DNA of 64,000 nt from Sphaerolaimus hirsutus. Lineage: Eukaryota; Nematoda; Chromadorea; Monhysterida; Sphaerolaimidae. A model generated the notes under the pieces. The model saw nothing but the letters and a program-made list of their open reading frames with translations, searched no databases and was not told the DNA's origin. Where the stretch lies: contig OZ038453.1 of NCBI GenBank assembly GCA_964036195.1, positions 2,375,438-2,439,437 of the forward strand, in the 5' to 3' direction. The position numbers and the translations under genes are program-made. This document shows positions 1-9,375 of this stretch, piece after piece (position 1 is the stretch's first letter; every line of letters begins with the position of its first letter).

Positions 1-3000
1 TAATCAATGACCATGCGTTTAGAACCATCAGGTTTAGAAACAACTAATGTGGGAGCGCAATATGGGCTTGTGCTTGTTTCAATTATGTCGTGTTCAATTA
101 GACAGCGCAGGTGCTTTTCCAAGTATTGCTGGTCATCCAGGCTCAACCGATACATGCGGCACGCAATCGGTTTTCGATCGGTCAATTGCAGTCGATAATC
201 GACTAATTCACTGTACCCTATGTCGTACTTATGTCTCGCAAAGGCGCCTTTGTGCTTCAAAAGTACGGCTGCAAGTTCCTTGCGCTCATTTTCCGACAAT
301 GTTTGGGGCACAGAAAATTCCATTTCGTGTCCATCTGGACATTTCACATGCAATGGCTCACCTAATTGGTCTTCAATTACCTTCTCTGGAACGCTTGAAG
401 ATACCGGCTCTGTCGCTTCGTTGGCGCGGCACTGCCGTATCCATTCCTCCGGGGGGTCGCCGGCTTTGACTTTCAGGACACAATCGACGGGCTCAACCAA
501 GCCGATTTTTTGTTCCGTCTGCAAGGTAATCGGTTGATCACGCACGTTTGCGACCCTCATTAGAAACACCTCGTCACTTGTTTCATATGCTGCAGATGCG
601 GCAACTACCCCATCCTTCAAGTTTACGGATTCCAGCCCAGTGACCGTAAATGTGCGGTAGCTAACTGGGGCTGATAGGCGCACCGGCACCATTGCTTCAT
701 GCCTTGCCTTGATTTCGGTAGCCGCTGTGACTAATGCAAACACTGCCCGAATCTGCACGTCCGGCTTGTGGTTATCAAAAGGGATGCTGACGCCTACTGA
801 GGGGATTTTTAAGAGGCGCGCGGGCATATCAATTATCATGTGCCGCAGCACGTCCGCGCCCAAAATTAAATTGTCAACCAGCCCATCGATGGCTTGAAAA
901 ACAACACGAAACGTGTGTCCCCCTATATCAATGGGCATTTCCAACTGACCAATTATCATTAGCTTGGAATCCGCAGCGCATCGCATGTGAGAAATGGGAG
1001 AAGTTTCTTCAACGGCGTCATGTCCATGTCGATGCTCCTGGAACACGTCTCTGCTGCATAACGAGCGCATGGCGCCGGTGTCCAGCAAACATCGGTGGTA
1101 CATGATGCCGTCCATGCACACGGGCACTGCAGGACTGTAGTAGACATGCACAGGCCCGTTCCGCCTCGCGACGACAGACTTTATATTTTCCTGTTCATCT
1201 TTTGATAGCGTAATCATTCTGATTCTATCCACCGATGGGCTCATGGAAATTTCCGCCATTTCTAATTGGTGATTATATTCAATTGATGGAAACATCTGTA
1301 CCGTTACCGTGTCATCTGATGCGCGCTCGGACGCACCTGTTGTCGGATTCAACACGGTCAATCGGCCGTCATAGCTTTTCATAAAGCTACGCTTACCTGC
1401 GTCTCTGTGTCTGGTAATTAGCGGCCTCGACTCCCGTCGCAGTCGTCGGCGCGCCCGTTCAATTAGCGTCGTAGCTGCCGGGGGCGCGGCGGCTAACAGA
1501 GCTGCTAATAAATACTGGCAAGTCACTATGGCGCACACCAGGTAAATCCATATCTGCAGCCATGACCTTAAGGCGTCAAAATCCCAAAATCCCACGCTTA
1601 CCATTGACCTGGCCATTAATCGATGCGATTGTAAACTGCCATCAACCGCATGCGTCGGCATTCCATGCACGCGCCGCACAATCGCGTATGAGTGCCACAC
1701 GTCGTTCAGCGTGGTGGTCGGCAGCAGTTCAGACAAATTGTACATTGTCGTTGCGGCAAAGATCTGATGGTGCACGTCCGTCGGTCGTTCGAGTTGCCAC
1801 CTGTGTGGGAAACTGTGGGTGTTGTAAACGGGGATATGTTCCAGGGCGCCTTTCTCAGGTAAGTACTTATACCAGTGCCCATGCAGTTTCAACACACGGT
1901 TGTGGCGATTTGTGCACGTTCCCATAACCGGCTGGAACAGAAGGGCATTTGTAATTGTATCCAAATGTAGGGTCACATTCTGTCCATGTAATTTCATTCG
2001 TATTGGGACCGTAGCGTGGCACGCGCCTTTACCTGTTTCGGTACCCAACTGATAAGTCTTTACCGCAAAACACTTATGCACTAGAAATCCGTCTGGCGCC
2101 GCCTTGGCCAAAATCTCATTGTCGCGCATGTACCAGCGCGCCGTGGTCGTCGGGTGCTCGGTCATAGCTAGGCGGAGAAGTTCCTGAAAATGTTGCACAT
2201 GCCTACAAGTGGACACGGCCTGTGCACGCATAGTTTGCTCAGATGTCTCGTACACCGCTTGCATCGCTGCGGCCAAGTGACCGGTGTCCACTACGCCAAA
2301 TCCGGGGCGTGCCGCGCGACGCTTCTCCCGCACATACCGAATTGGGGGGATTTCGAACGGTGCCACAACAATATCCTGGTCTGATTTCCATAGTTTTTCA
2401 CCACATGAAATGATTTCTTCTTTTGCTCGAAATGACAATGCCAAAGTGTGATCACGCGCGAGCCAAATATCTTGTCTAATTAACCCAGCTATTTCTTGCC
2501 ATTTCTCATAGGGGCATTCAGCCTTTGGGTTGGGTTTCCAGACTAATTGGCTACCGTCGGGTAGGGTACAGGTGCCCTCCTCGTAATTACACTTTGACAC
2601 TTCTCCTAACGTACTTTGCATGACCTTGGCGCCGTAGCGCACGCGTACATCTCCCTTAAACAACCCACACTGCGGGGTCTTGGTAATTAACCAGCTGCAA
2701 CAGTACAGCCCGTGCCCCGAGTAACTCACGTTTGTCGGGTATTGAGTGTCCCATGCGTTGCTCAGCTCGTCCACTGGCTGAAGCGCGCCGTCGTTGCACT
2801 TATGGTACTTCATCATGCTCTCACACTCCGAGGGATCTACCGCACGCGGCTGCGAGTCAAAATGTTCCAAAGTGACGTCACCCCAGAAGTTCTGGTATGT
2901 ATGAGCCGACCGCGTGGCCGCTACACATCGATACGCAGTGGCACGATACTCTACCATATTGCGTTTGTAAATAGTAAGTTTCAGGGGAACCGGTTTAGTC

Positions 3001-5561
3001 AACGACACAGCAGAATCGACTAACGCGGTGCAGTTAGGCAGGTCGGGATAGGTGTACAAGTCGTAATGATCGGTCAGGTCGCTGCACAGCAGTGGCGTGT
3101 CCGGCATCGTCGTGGCCCCCGCCAACGGCATCAAGCTCAAGCACGCCATCACCACGGCGATGGTGAAAACTGTAAACAAAGCGCCAAAGACTTGATTATT
3201 ATACGGTGGCTCAGAATACGCTCGCTGGCGAGGCACTGCGGACGTTTTGTCTCTAAATTCGGCCATTTTATCAACGCATGTGCTCGAAAACGTACGCGGG
3301 GACAAAATCACAGGGGGCTCATTTAGGAATGGGTCTAATGGGGCGTCACGCAAAACCCTCCACTCGATTCTAGTAAGCGTATCATTATGGTCGTCATGCG
3401 GGCGACAGTCTGGGAGCACCACGCAATCTTCATCCTTCAGATCATGCATTGCAGTGCGCCGCAGGTAATCTAACCAACTGGTACGAAATAGGATTGACGT
3501 GGCTTCGCGTTGATACGCCCAGTGGCTAATCCACTGTTCCCTATCTACCATGAGCGCGTGCATTTTACACTGAAGGCTAGCTACAGGTTGCTCCTCCATC
3601 TCCTCCTCCTCGTCAGGGGCTTCCGGTTCCAGCCCTTGCAATGTCAATAGTTGATCATGATGGAAGAGAATTCTAGCGTAAGACGGCGATGACTCGGTCA
3701 CGGCCTTGTAAGTGCATTCACCCACCTGTGTCACTGTCGTCGGGTTCAACAGCGGCACGCTGCTGCTCTGACCTTGCTGCGATTCCAACGGCCGTTGTGC
3801 CGGTTGTGGCTGTGGGTGCCATCCGATTGCCGCGGGCTGCTGGCTCTGGACGTACACAGGCTGCATCATCTGCGAGGAAGGCACGGTCATAGGTTGACTT
3901 AATTGCATCGGTACCCATCCACCTGGATACCCAAAGTTTTGCGGATATTGTCCTCCCTGTCCACGGCCTCGCCCTCGGCCGCCACCTCTACCGCGCGCAC
4001 GAAAGTCGCCTCCGCGGCCACGCTGATTGCTATCGTTGCCGGCAGGTGGCTCGGGAGGGGGCTTATTTGGACATTGGTAGCGAAAGTGATCAGGAGATCC
4101 ACATTCCCAACATCCATTTTCGAACCTTTTGGGCGGTAACTCACGCCTCGGGCGCGGTGCGCCCATCATCTTAGCTTCCTGGGCGTCGAGTTTTTTCTGT
4201 CGTTCGTCGAGCGCCCGTTCCTTGGCCTTGAGCTTCGCATTCTCGGCACCCTCTGCCTCCATCGACTGGACCGAGGGGTGCAGGTTCATGGCCATGATGC
4301 GCTCCATGACCTGGTTCGATGTCTCGGCGACGATCTCGCTGGCCGACTTCGCATGTTCCTTCTGAACGGTTTCAAGGTTTTTGTAGCTTTCTTGCATGCG
4401 CGCATTATCAACTAATTCCTTCCAGCTTATATTGGCGTGCACCGCCAGGTTGCGCCTAATGTCCTTGTCCAACCCCTGGTGAAACTTAGTGATGCACATG
4501 CCTTCCCTTTGGGCGGAATGCAGCATTGGATATGCGCGCTTTACTGCACGTTCCAATCTAGTTGCCCAATCCAGCACAGATTCAGTGGGACTTTGAGTTG
4601 ACTCAATAAACTCGCGCTGTGCATGATGCTGGGCGTTTGGGTTTGCAAACAATTCTTCCAAACGATCCATCATGGCTTTGTAATCAAGTGCGCGCAGTTC
4701 CCGCCTTCTAGCTACAAAGATAGAATTGGCATTCTTTTGTAAAAAGATAGGCAGCAACTTTTGCCTAGAGCGCATTGAAACACCTAGCGCATCACACAAA
4801 ATATCCCACTTACGTCTCCAATCCTTGAAACTCTTGTCAGCCCTTCCAGTGAATGCATCGCACTGCGTAGCCAGGGCGGTCAGCGTAGCGGCCGTGCCGT
4901 GCGGCACCTGGTGCTGCGCCAGATAGTCTGGATCCGTAGGATTAGGTGCAGGTGAGAGCGATCCTGACGATCCTGGGGAGGAGGGACCCGGCTGTCCCGC
5001 CAAATTGATTACACTGGTAGCTGGTTGAGCCGTAGCGTTTGCAGGCGCAGGTGCCGCTCCACTGCCACCCGCTGATCCGCTTACACTCGCCGGCGGGGGC
5101 ACAGTCTGCGCGGTTGTGTTCCCAGGGGCCGTTCCCGCGCCCAAGGTAGCATTAGCTGCCGATGCTATGGGTGGAATTAATCCCCTGTTAGAGCAAAATG
5201 CCAAAAATTGCGTAGTGGCCTGCTCCAGCGCGCTGGGGTTACCTACGCTGGTGTACATACTTAAACCTAGCCTAATGGCCTGTAGCTTATTTTTATCTGC
5301 TGTGGAAGCATTGACTGAAATCGCCGCTGGTCCCGCGCGGTTAAGTTCCCCAGACCACTGGTGCAATAGCTGTATCATGCCCGGGAAGGTCCAACCTTCT
5401 CTAGTGTACCCAGTGGTTTCCCTGCCCGGGTCCGCCGCGGTCGCCGCCGTCAAGATCTGGCCCGGCGTCACTTGGTTGGCCGCCGCCGGGGTAGTCGTCA
5501 CCGTTGTGAGCGTGGCCGGCGCGGTCGTCACACTCGAACCTGGGGGTGGGGTGCTGGTCAT
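1..5561 (-). CDS. Gag - Env-like - protease - RT polyprotein (partial)
   Basis: I translated the frame in 60-base steps and found no stop from 6434 to the left edge; the first ATG is at 5561. Gag: Pro/Ala/Thr-rich N-terminus, capsid-like helices (QSPTESVLDWATRLER), a basic Gln/Arg-rich linker, one zinc knuckle CWECGSPDHFRYQC (CX2CX4HX4C, about residue 488) and an RGRGG box. From about residue 794 to 1358 a hydrophobic segment, Cys-rich ectodomain and TM helix follow (separate entry). The aspartic protease has LLDTGAMRS (Asp about residue 1494) and the C-terminal hallmark LILGADVL. RT begins with PTLVVSKPDGSKRMVID, typical of Ty3/Gypsy RT, at the window edge. The product would be a polyprotein cleaved by its own protease. 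Family assignment of gag, PR and RT is firm; the position of the Env-like block is unusual. Confidence 0.88.
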   Translation of the reverse strand, partial: MTSTPPPGSSVTTAPATLTTVTTTPAAANQVTPGQILTAATAADPGRETTGYTREGWTFPGMIQLLHQWSGELNRAGPAAISVNASTADKNKLQAIRLGLSMYTSVGNPSALEQATTQFLAFCSNRGLIPPIASAANATLGAGTAPGNTTAQTVPPPASVSGSAGGSGAAPAPANATAQPATSVINLAGQPGPSSPGSSGSLSPAPNPTDPDYLAQHQVPHGTAATLTALATQCDAFTGRADKSFKDWRRKWDILCDALGVSMRSRQKLLPIFLQKNANSIFVARRRELRALDYKAMMDRLEELFANPNAQHHAQREFIESTQSPTESVLDWATRLERAVKRAYPMLHSAQREGMCITKFHQGLDKDIRRNLAVHANISWKELVDNARMQESYKNLETVQKEHAKSASEIVAETSNQVMERIMAMNLHPSVQSMEAEGAENAKLKAKERALDERQKKLDAQEAKMMGAPRPRRELPPKRFENGCWECGSPDHFRYQCPNKPPPEPPAGNDSNQRGRGGDFRARGRGGGRGRGRGQGGQYPQNFGYPGGWVPMQLSQPMTVPSSQMMQPVYVQSQQPAAIGWHPQPQPAQRPLESQQGQSSSVPLLNPTTVTQVGECTYKAVTESSPSYARILFHHDQLLTLQGLEPEAPDEEEEMEEQPVASLQCKMHALMVDREQWISHWAYQREATSILFRTSWLDYLRRTAMHDLKDEDCVVLPDCRPHDDHNDTLTRIEWRVLRDAPLDPFLNEPPVILSPRTFSSTCVDKMAEFRDKTSAVPRQRAYSEPPYNNQVFGALFTVFTIAVVMACLSLMPLAGATTMPDTPLLCSDLTDHYDLYTYPDLPNCTALVDSAVSLTKPVPLKLTIYKRNMVEYRATAYRCVAATRSAHTYQNFWGDVTLEHFDSQPRAVDPSECESMMKYHKCNDGALQPVDELSNAWDTQYPTNVSYSGHGLYCCSWLITKTPQCGLFKGDVRVRYGAKVMQSTLGEVSKCNYEEGTCTLPDGSQLVWKPNPKAECPYEKWQEIAGLIRQDIWLARDHTLALSFRAKEEIISCGEKLWKSDQDIVVAPFEIPPIRYVREKRRAARPGFGVVDTGHLAAAMQAVYETSEQTMRAQAVSTCRHVQHFQELLRLAMTEHPTTTARWYMRDNEILAKAAPDGFLVHKCFAVKTYQLGTETGKGACHATVPIRMKLHGQNVTLHLDTITNALLFQPVMGTCTNRHNRVLKLHGHWYKYLPEKGALEHIPVYNTHSFPHRWQLERPTDVHHQIFAATTMYNLSELLPTTTLNDVWHSYAIVRRVHGMPTHAVDGSLQSHRLMARSMVSVGFWDFDALRSWLQIWIYLVCAIVTCQYLLAALLAAAPPAATTLIERARRRLRRESRPLITRHRDAGKRSFMKSYDGRLTVLNPTTGASERASDDTVTVQMFPSIEYNHQLEMAEISMSPSVDRIRMITLSKDEQENIKSVVARRNGPVHVYYSPAVPVCMDGIMYHRCLLDTGAMRSLCSRDVFQEHRHGHDAVEETSPISHMRCAADSKLMIIGQLEMPIDIGGHTFRVVFQAIDGLVDNLILGADVLRHMIIDMPARLLKIPSVGVSIPFDNHKPDVQIRAVFALVTAATEIKARHEAMVPVRLSAPVSYRTFTVTGLESVNLKDGVVAASAAYETSDEVFLMRVANVRDQPITLQTEQKIGLVEPVDCVLKVKAGDPPEEWIRQCRANEATEPVSSSVPEKVIEDQLGEPLHVKCPDGHEMEFSVPQTLSENERKELAAVLLKHKGAFARHKYDIGYSELVDYRLQLTDRKPIACRMYRLSLDDQQYLEKHLRCLIEHDIIETSTSPYCAPTLVVSKPDGSKRMVID
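1497..3180 (-). other. Env-like glycoprotein segment between gag and protease
   Basis: Inside the same open frame, a signal-peptide-like stretch (FTVFTIAVVMACLSLMPLAG, about residues 796-815) is followed by about 515 residues with roughly 16 Cys and N-glycosylation sequons (NCT, NVS, NVT, NLS). A dibasic REKRR furin-like site lies near residue 1078 (2330-2316). The segment ends in a hydrophobic helix (WIYLVCAIVTCQYLLAALLA, about residues 1336-1355) followed by an Arg-rich cytosolic stretch. This is the architecture of a cleaved type I viral envelope protein, with the surface subunit before the basic site and the transmembrane subunit after it. I do not recognise the specific envelope family. 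Membrane topology and function are inferred from hydropathy read by eye. Confidence 0.6.
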
Positions 5562-6434
5562 TCTACTTTGATTTATGGGAGACGGTCCTACGATTCTGCG
5601 CCGTGCTCTATTCGAAGAGACACAGCTTTCAATCGAGCCTTGCGCGGACGCAAGCTCGCGTGGTGTGGATGAGCTTCGCGGGGCACTTAATTGAAGCTCC
5701 CCCAATGAATTTTCCGCCTCTTCGAGCTCTTCGGCTAACGAGGGAAATTCAATATTTATATCTGGGATCGCTACTGGGGTGTCAATTAGATTTACGGAAG
5801 TCTCACCACTTCTACGCTGGTATGCAGACGAACTCACGGGCTCGTCTTCACCAGCGTACCCTGCTGAATCAGCCTGTGATCCAGACCCTGTCGACACCGG
5901 GGAGCTATGGCCGCTTTTTCCCCACGGTCGTCGAAATAAACCCCACTTACTTGATTTCCGCTGCTCTCGCCCGGGCTCAGCACTTACTGGCCTGTCGGGT
6001 CGCAGGAGCGGACTATCTGGTGGGCGTTCTGTTTCTGTGCCTCCACTGGACGCTCGTCGAGCCGCCCCAGTCGGTAGCGCACCTGGCGCGCAAGCCGGCG
6101 TATCCCAACGGCTGCCGCCTGTTCCTGCACGTGCAATTCCAAATTGCAGCACTGGCCGGACGACGGGAGTGCTATCCTCTGTGCGTCTGGTCCAAGTCGC
6201 TGCTTCCTGTGCGCGCTCGGCTTCCGCTTCCTGCGCACCTGCTTCAGCTCTTACCTGTTCAACCTCAGCGTCCTGCGCGTCCGCAGTCTGCTGTGCCCTG
6301 CGCAACGCCGCTTCTCGGCGCGTGCGCTTCTGTAGCTGTTCTGCAGCTCTCCACACTTCCTCAACTGACCCTGGGATCGACGCTGGCCCTCCTGACCGCA
6401 GCGTTTCCACCCGGCGCGACAGATCGTTTGTTAC
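5562..6434 (-). other. AUG-less in-frame extension upstream of gag
   Basis: The gag frame stays open for 291 codons upstream of its first ATG, back to tandem TGA TAA stops just before 6434. It contains no Met. The translation looks protein-like: an Ala/Glu/Gln/Arg-rich, probably coiled-coil stretch (for example EEVWRAAEQLQKRTRREAA) and a Ser/Pro-rich acidic linker leading straight into the gag N-terminus. Possible explanations are a non-AUG start (CTG codons exist near 6422), an upstream ATG joined by splicing, or a chance open frame in GC-rich DNA. The long plus-strand frames here (5546-6459) are the antisense shadow of this segment. Confidence 0.5.
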
Positions 6435-6497
6435 TTATCACTTAACGGCTTGGCGTTGATCAGGCGCCGCACCGTTCACTGAAGTGAATTAAGCTAA

Positions 6498-6516
6498 CCA
6501 CTCGCGTCTGCTACCA
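6498..6516 (-). promoter_or_regulatory. Primer-binding site of the Gypsy-like element
   Basis: Minus-strand TGGTAGCAGACGCGAGTGG lies three bases after the LTR end (TGACA). The first ten bases agree with what I recall of the complement of an initiator-Met tRNA 3' end (TGGTAGCAGA); the remainder does not fit well. Confidence 0.5.
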
Positions 6517-6519
6517 AGT

Positions 6520-8171
6520 TGTCATGAATCCGTGTATTCAGCCGTTTTTCGATTACACGATTCACGAGGTTTTTTACCGCACTTTTCCCTCTATTCCCAC
6601 TTCACCAGCCGCTTGCCGCTGCAGTGCACTGCACTGGGCCCGGAGGTCCAGATTATAAATGCGTGTTGTAAATTTTAAGGAAACGTGTCCGAAGACGGTA
6701 GGTTTTTCAGAACGTGCGATGAACCACTCGGTGGCTCACGCTGTTCCGTTTCCCGCAGCACGCACAGCACTTACACTCAGCATAAGCAGCGCAGTAATTA
6801 GAGCAGTTGTTAATTAGCTAACTAAGGGAAAAAGTTAGTACTTAGTGCCAATACAAAAAGGGGTCCAAGTTGGGTTGAGAAGAGAGTTTATTTTTTGGGC
6901 GATGGAAGAACAGTAGCGGCAGAGTAGAAGCAAAATTGGCTTACGTCGCATCGACGAAGTTGTTGTAAAAAACAATTTCAGCTACTTATAAGGCGATCAA
7001 GACTACCATAATCGACTTGAATGAAAAGCTAAAAAAGACATAACATTGCGAAGTTACAAAATCACTTTCAAATCACATAAGCTCTGATGTAAGCACTTAG
7101 TAAAATCGTACGTAACGCAGCAGCTTATAAAAAGAGTACTAATTAAGAGCAGCTAACAAAAGTAATTAAAAAGCTTCATGCGACATGGGGCTAAACCTAT
7201 AAATTACAAGCTTACTTACTACGACAATTACTCACTTCCATAATTACCTACAAATCCCTACTTAATATAAAACGACCTAAAACAAATAACAATGCAGCGC
7301 AACGCATTTTTACAAAAACAGAATGAACAAAGTACGTACAAAGGCAATTACGGCATCATAATCCAACACAGCAATTTAAGCTAAATAATTAGACAGCTAA
7401 CACATGCTTACAATTAATGTTAATTAATTAAGATACAGAACGATTAATTAAGCTCGTGGGAATGAAAGGCATTGGCGTGAAACGATCTGTACAATAGTTT
7501 CTACATGTCACATGGAAACTTTGCTTGGGGGTTTTGTATTCATTAATTACGGTAGCTAGAGAATGCTCGCGGGCGCGAAGTGCTTATCACCTCCAGTCCC
7601 GCGACCCACTATTGTGACTATCCGGTCGGCTAGCGCCCGTGAGAAAGGTTTCAGCCCGATGGCCACACCCTTCCGAGCGCGAGGAGATATTTATGCTAGG
7701 GCGGCGGAAAAGTATTTTTTGGACTGCGACTTGTCACTTGGGGCGTTATCAGAAGCTGTTCCTACCACCCACCGATACTAGATGACGCACGACAATCTAG
7801 TCAACATGGGGAGGAACGCGGAACAGTGCTTTTGTATTTTTTGAGTGAAATTCATTGTTCCTGGCTTCCGGTCGCCACCTACCTATCAGCCGTCAGTCTC
7901 CGCCTCTGCCCACAGGTAAGTAAAGGGTAGAATGTGCTTTAGACCGCCCAGAGAGTCACAACAGTGTGCCGGCGAGCCCAAAGGCGGCCACACGCCGCGC
8001 CGCGGCATTTCAAAGTGAAAAATGTGAAATTCCCCTCTCACCTTATGCCATGTGGAATGCAGTTACACCTAAGTTAGACATAACCTAGCTAAATTGACTT
8101 AAATAGATTTGGCGCACGAAAATAGTAATTAAAATTGGGGGGATAAGGAAACGAAATTGTGCAGAGCACTA
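6520..8171 (-). repeat. 5' LTR region of the Gypsy-like element
   Basis: The inner end is TGTCATGAATCC on the plus strand, that is, ...TGACA on the element's strand, next to the primer-binding site. The stretch is AT-rich with many TTAATTAA-type words and no long ORF, as expected of an LTR. A TATA-like CATAAATATC on the minus strand near 7690 could be the promoter. The outer end near 8171 is only a plausible ACA and cannot be verified without the other LTR or a target duplication. Confidence 0.4.
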
Positions 8172-8187
8172 CAACCACTAGAAAACA

Positions 8188-8316
8188 TGGCGAACTCGGT
8201 CAGCCCAGGTAGCGGCGTCGATCTTGCGATGCAGTGCTCTGACGGGGTACTGCGCAGCCCACTGCAGGGCTGTGCATGCCATGCAGTCCCCGTTGCCGTC
8301 GAAAAGCCGCCGTAAT
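8188..8316 (+). other. Candidate first exon of the TPD52-like gene
   Basis: An ATG opens a short frame (MANSVSPGSG...) with a possible donor CCAG|GTAGCG seven codons in. It sits about 1.2 kb upstream of the first recognisable D52 exon on the same strand. There is no homology support, and the region usually encoded just before the EEEI helix in D52 proteins was not found. Confidence 0.18.
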
Positions 8317-8439
8317 GTCTGAGAAAGTTTGCCCAAATTTAGTTTACAAAATACATAGTAGTTTACGTTCCGTGAATTATTATTGCATTTGTTTGTCTAA
8401 AATTTTGTGGGGTGGTGTTTTTCCCATCGTAAAAACGCT

Positions 8440-9012
8440 CTTACACATTCACTTCTTAATTCGCATTCTCCAGGATGTAATGAACAAAAACAAGGCTAAC
8501 AACAAAATTTTTTGAATAAAATCCACATGACGAATTCAAATGCAATGGAAATTGTCATTTGACAACAATCCATTCATTACAAATAGACCTTTCCAAACAA
8601 TGTTTCCTAATTGCAACGATTTAAATCCGTTTATTTATGATTTTGCAAGTTAACGATCCATCATTCTTGTCTTCTGATCCGTCAGACAGATCTGATGAAC
8701 CGTTGGACAAAAGATTTCCACCCACTCACACCACTCCGTCCATTTTTCTGGCGAATTTAGATCATCCACGGATGCGTTTTTCATATTTTTTTCCGTTTAC
8801 ACAGCACTCACCGTGAAACCCTGCTGGCGCCTTTTTGGCGCCCTTCTAGAGCAGGGCGCCAGGCGCCAAGAGCGACATGGCGCCTTTCAGAATATGGGCG
8901 CCAGGCGCCAAGGGCGCCACAGAAAAAAGGCACCAAGCGCCAATGGCGCCATGGCGCGGCGCCCTTTGGCGCCCTCAAATGGCGCCAGCGCCATGGCGCC
9001 ATTCCATCACTA
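8440..9012 (+). mobile_element. hAT-like GGCGCC element, 5' end unclear
   Basis: From 8810 the sequence is an array of GGCGCC/GGCGCCA palindromic words ending GGCGCCATTCCATCACTA at 9012, the same right end as the better-delimited copies at 54717-55414 and 20611-20708. The preceding 8440-8825 segment is similar to 54895-55330, which lies inside the 54717 element, so both belong to one longer element. The expected left end TAGTGATG was not found. Confidence 0.55.
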
Positions 9013-9048
9013 CTACCCATACGCTTATTCACAGCACAGAACCATATA

Positions 9049-9316
9049 CCGTATTTCCTCGAATTACCCCCCGGGGGTTTATTTTTTCAGAGTGAAAATT
9101 TCGAGAGAAAAACGTGAAAATGCAACAATAACCACCACTTATAAGTTTTTACAGCCTTATATAAGGATGTAGATGTATAAACGATGTTCTACCGTAACAC
9201 AGTAAGTGTTTTGAACGTCTGTTATGCATTTCCCGGACCACAAATTCATAGTGCCCATTTTGAGGGGGGGGGGGGGGTATTTCGAGGGGGGGGGGGGGTA
9301 TTTCGAGGAAATACGG
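9049..9316 (+). mobile_element. TA-flanked MITE, CCGTATTTCCTCGAA family
   Basis: The ends are CCGTATTTCCTCGAATTAC and GTATTTCGAGGAAATACGG, each bordered by TA, which fits a TA target duplication. The interior has G-runs separated by TATTTCGAG words and a segment (GTAACACAGTAAGTG) shared, inverted, with the copy at 16308-16548. It lies upstream of the first recognised TPD52-like exon. Confidence 0.75.
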
Positions 9317-9375
9317 TACACATCAAAAACAACCCGACAAACCTGATGTACATGCCTATACATTCCTTCTTTCAG

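Larger units (their letters stand above)
1..8171 (-). mobile_element. Ty3/Gypsy-like LTR retrotransposon, cut by left edge
   Basis: Reading on the minus strand, the order is 5' LTR (about 8171 to 6520), primer-binding site (6516 to 6498), then one very long frame coding gag, an Env-like segment, protease and reverse transcriptase. The rest of RT, RNase H, integrase and the 3' LTR lie beyond position 1. The intact frame over more than 2,000 codons suggests a young or functional copy. The outer LTR end is a guess because the second LTR is not in the window. Confidence 0.85.

Noticed and set aside
5546..6459. Long plus-strand frames of 299 and 226 codons
   Set aside because: They lie antisense to the gag extension, whose translation is coherent and continuous with gag. 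The plus frames show no domain.
8808..9172. Frames rich in Gly/Ala/Arg/Trp across the GGCGCC array
   Set aside because: All frames through GGCGCC words are open; they show no conserved protein and sit inside a mobile element.
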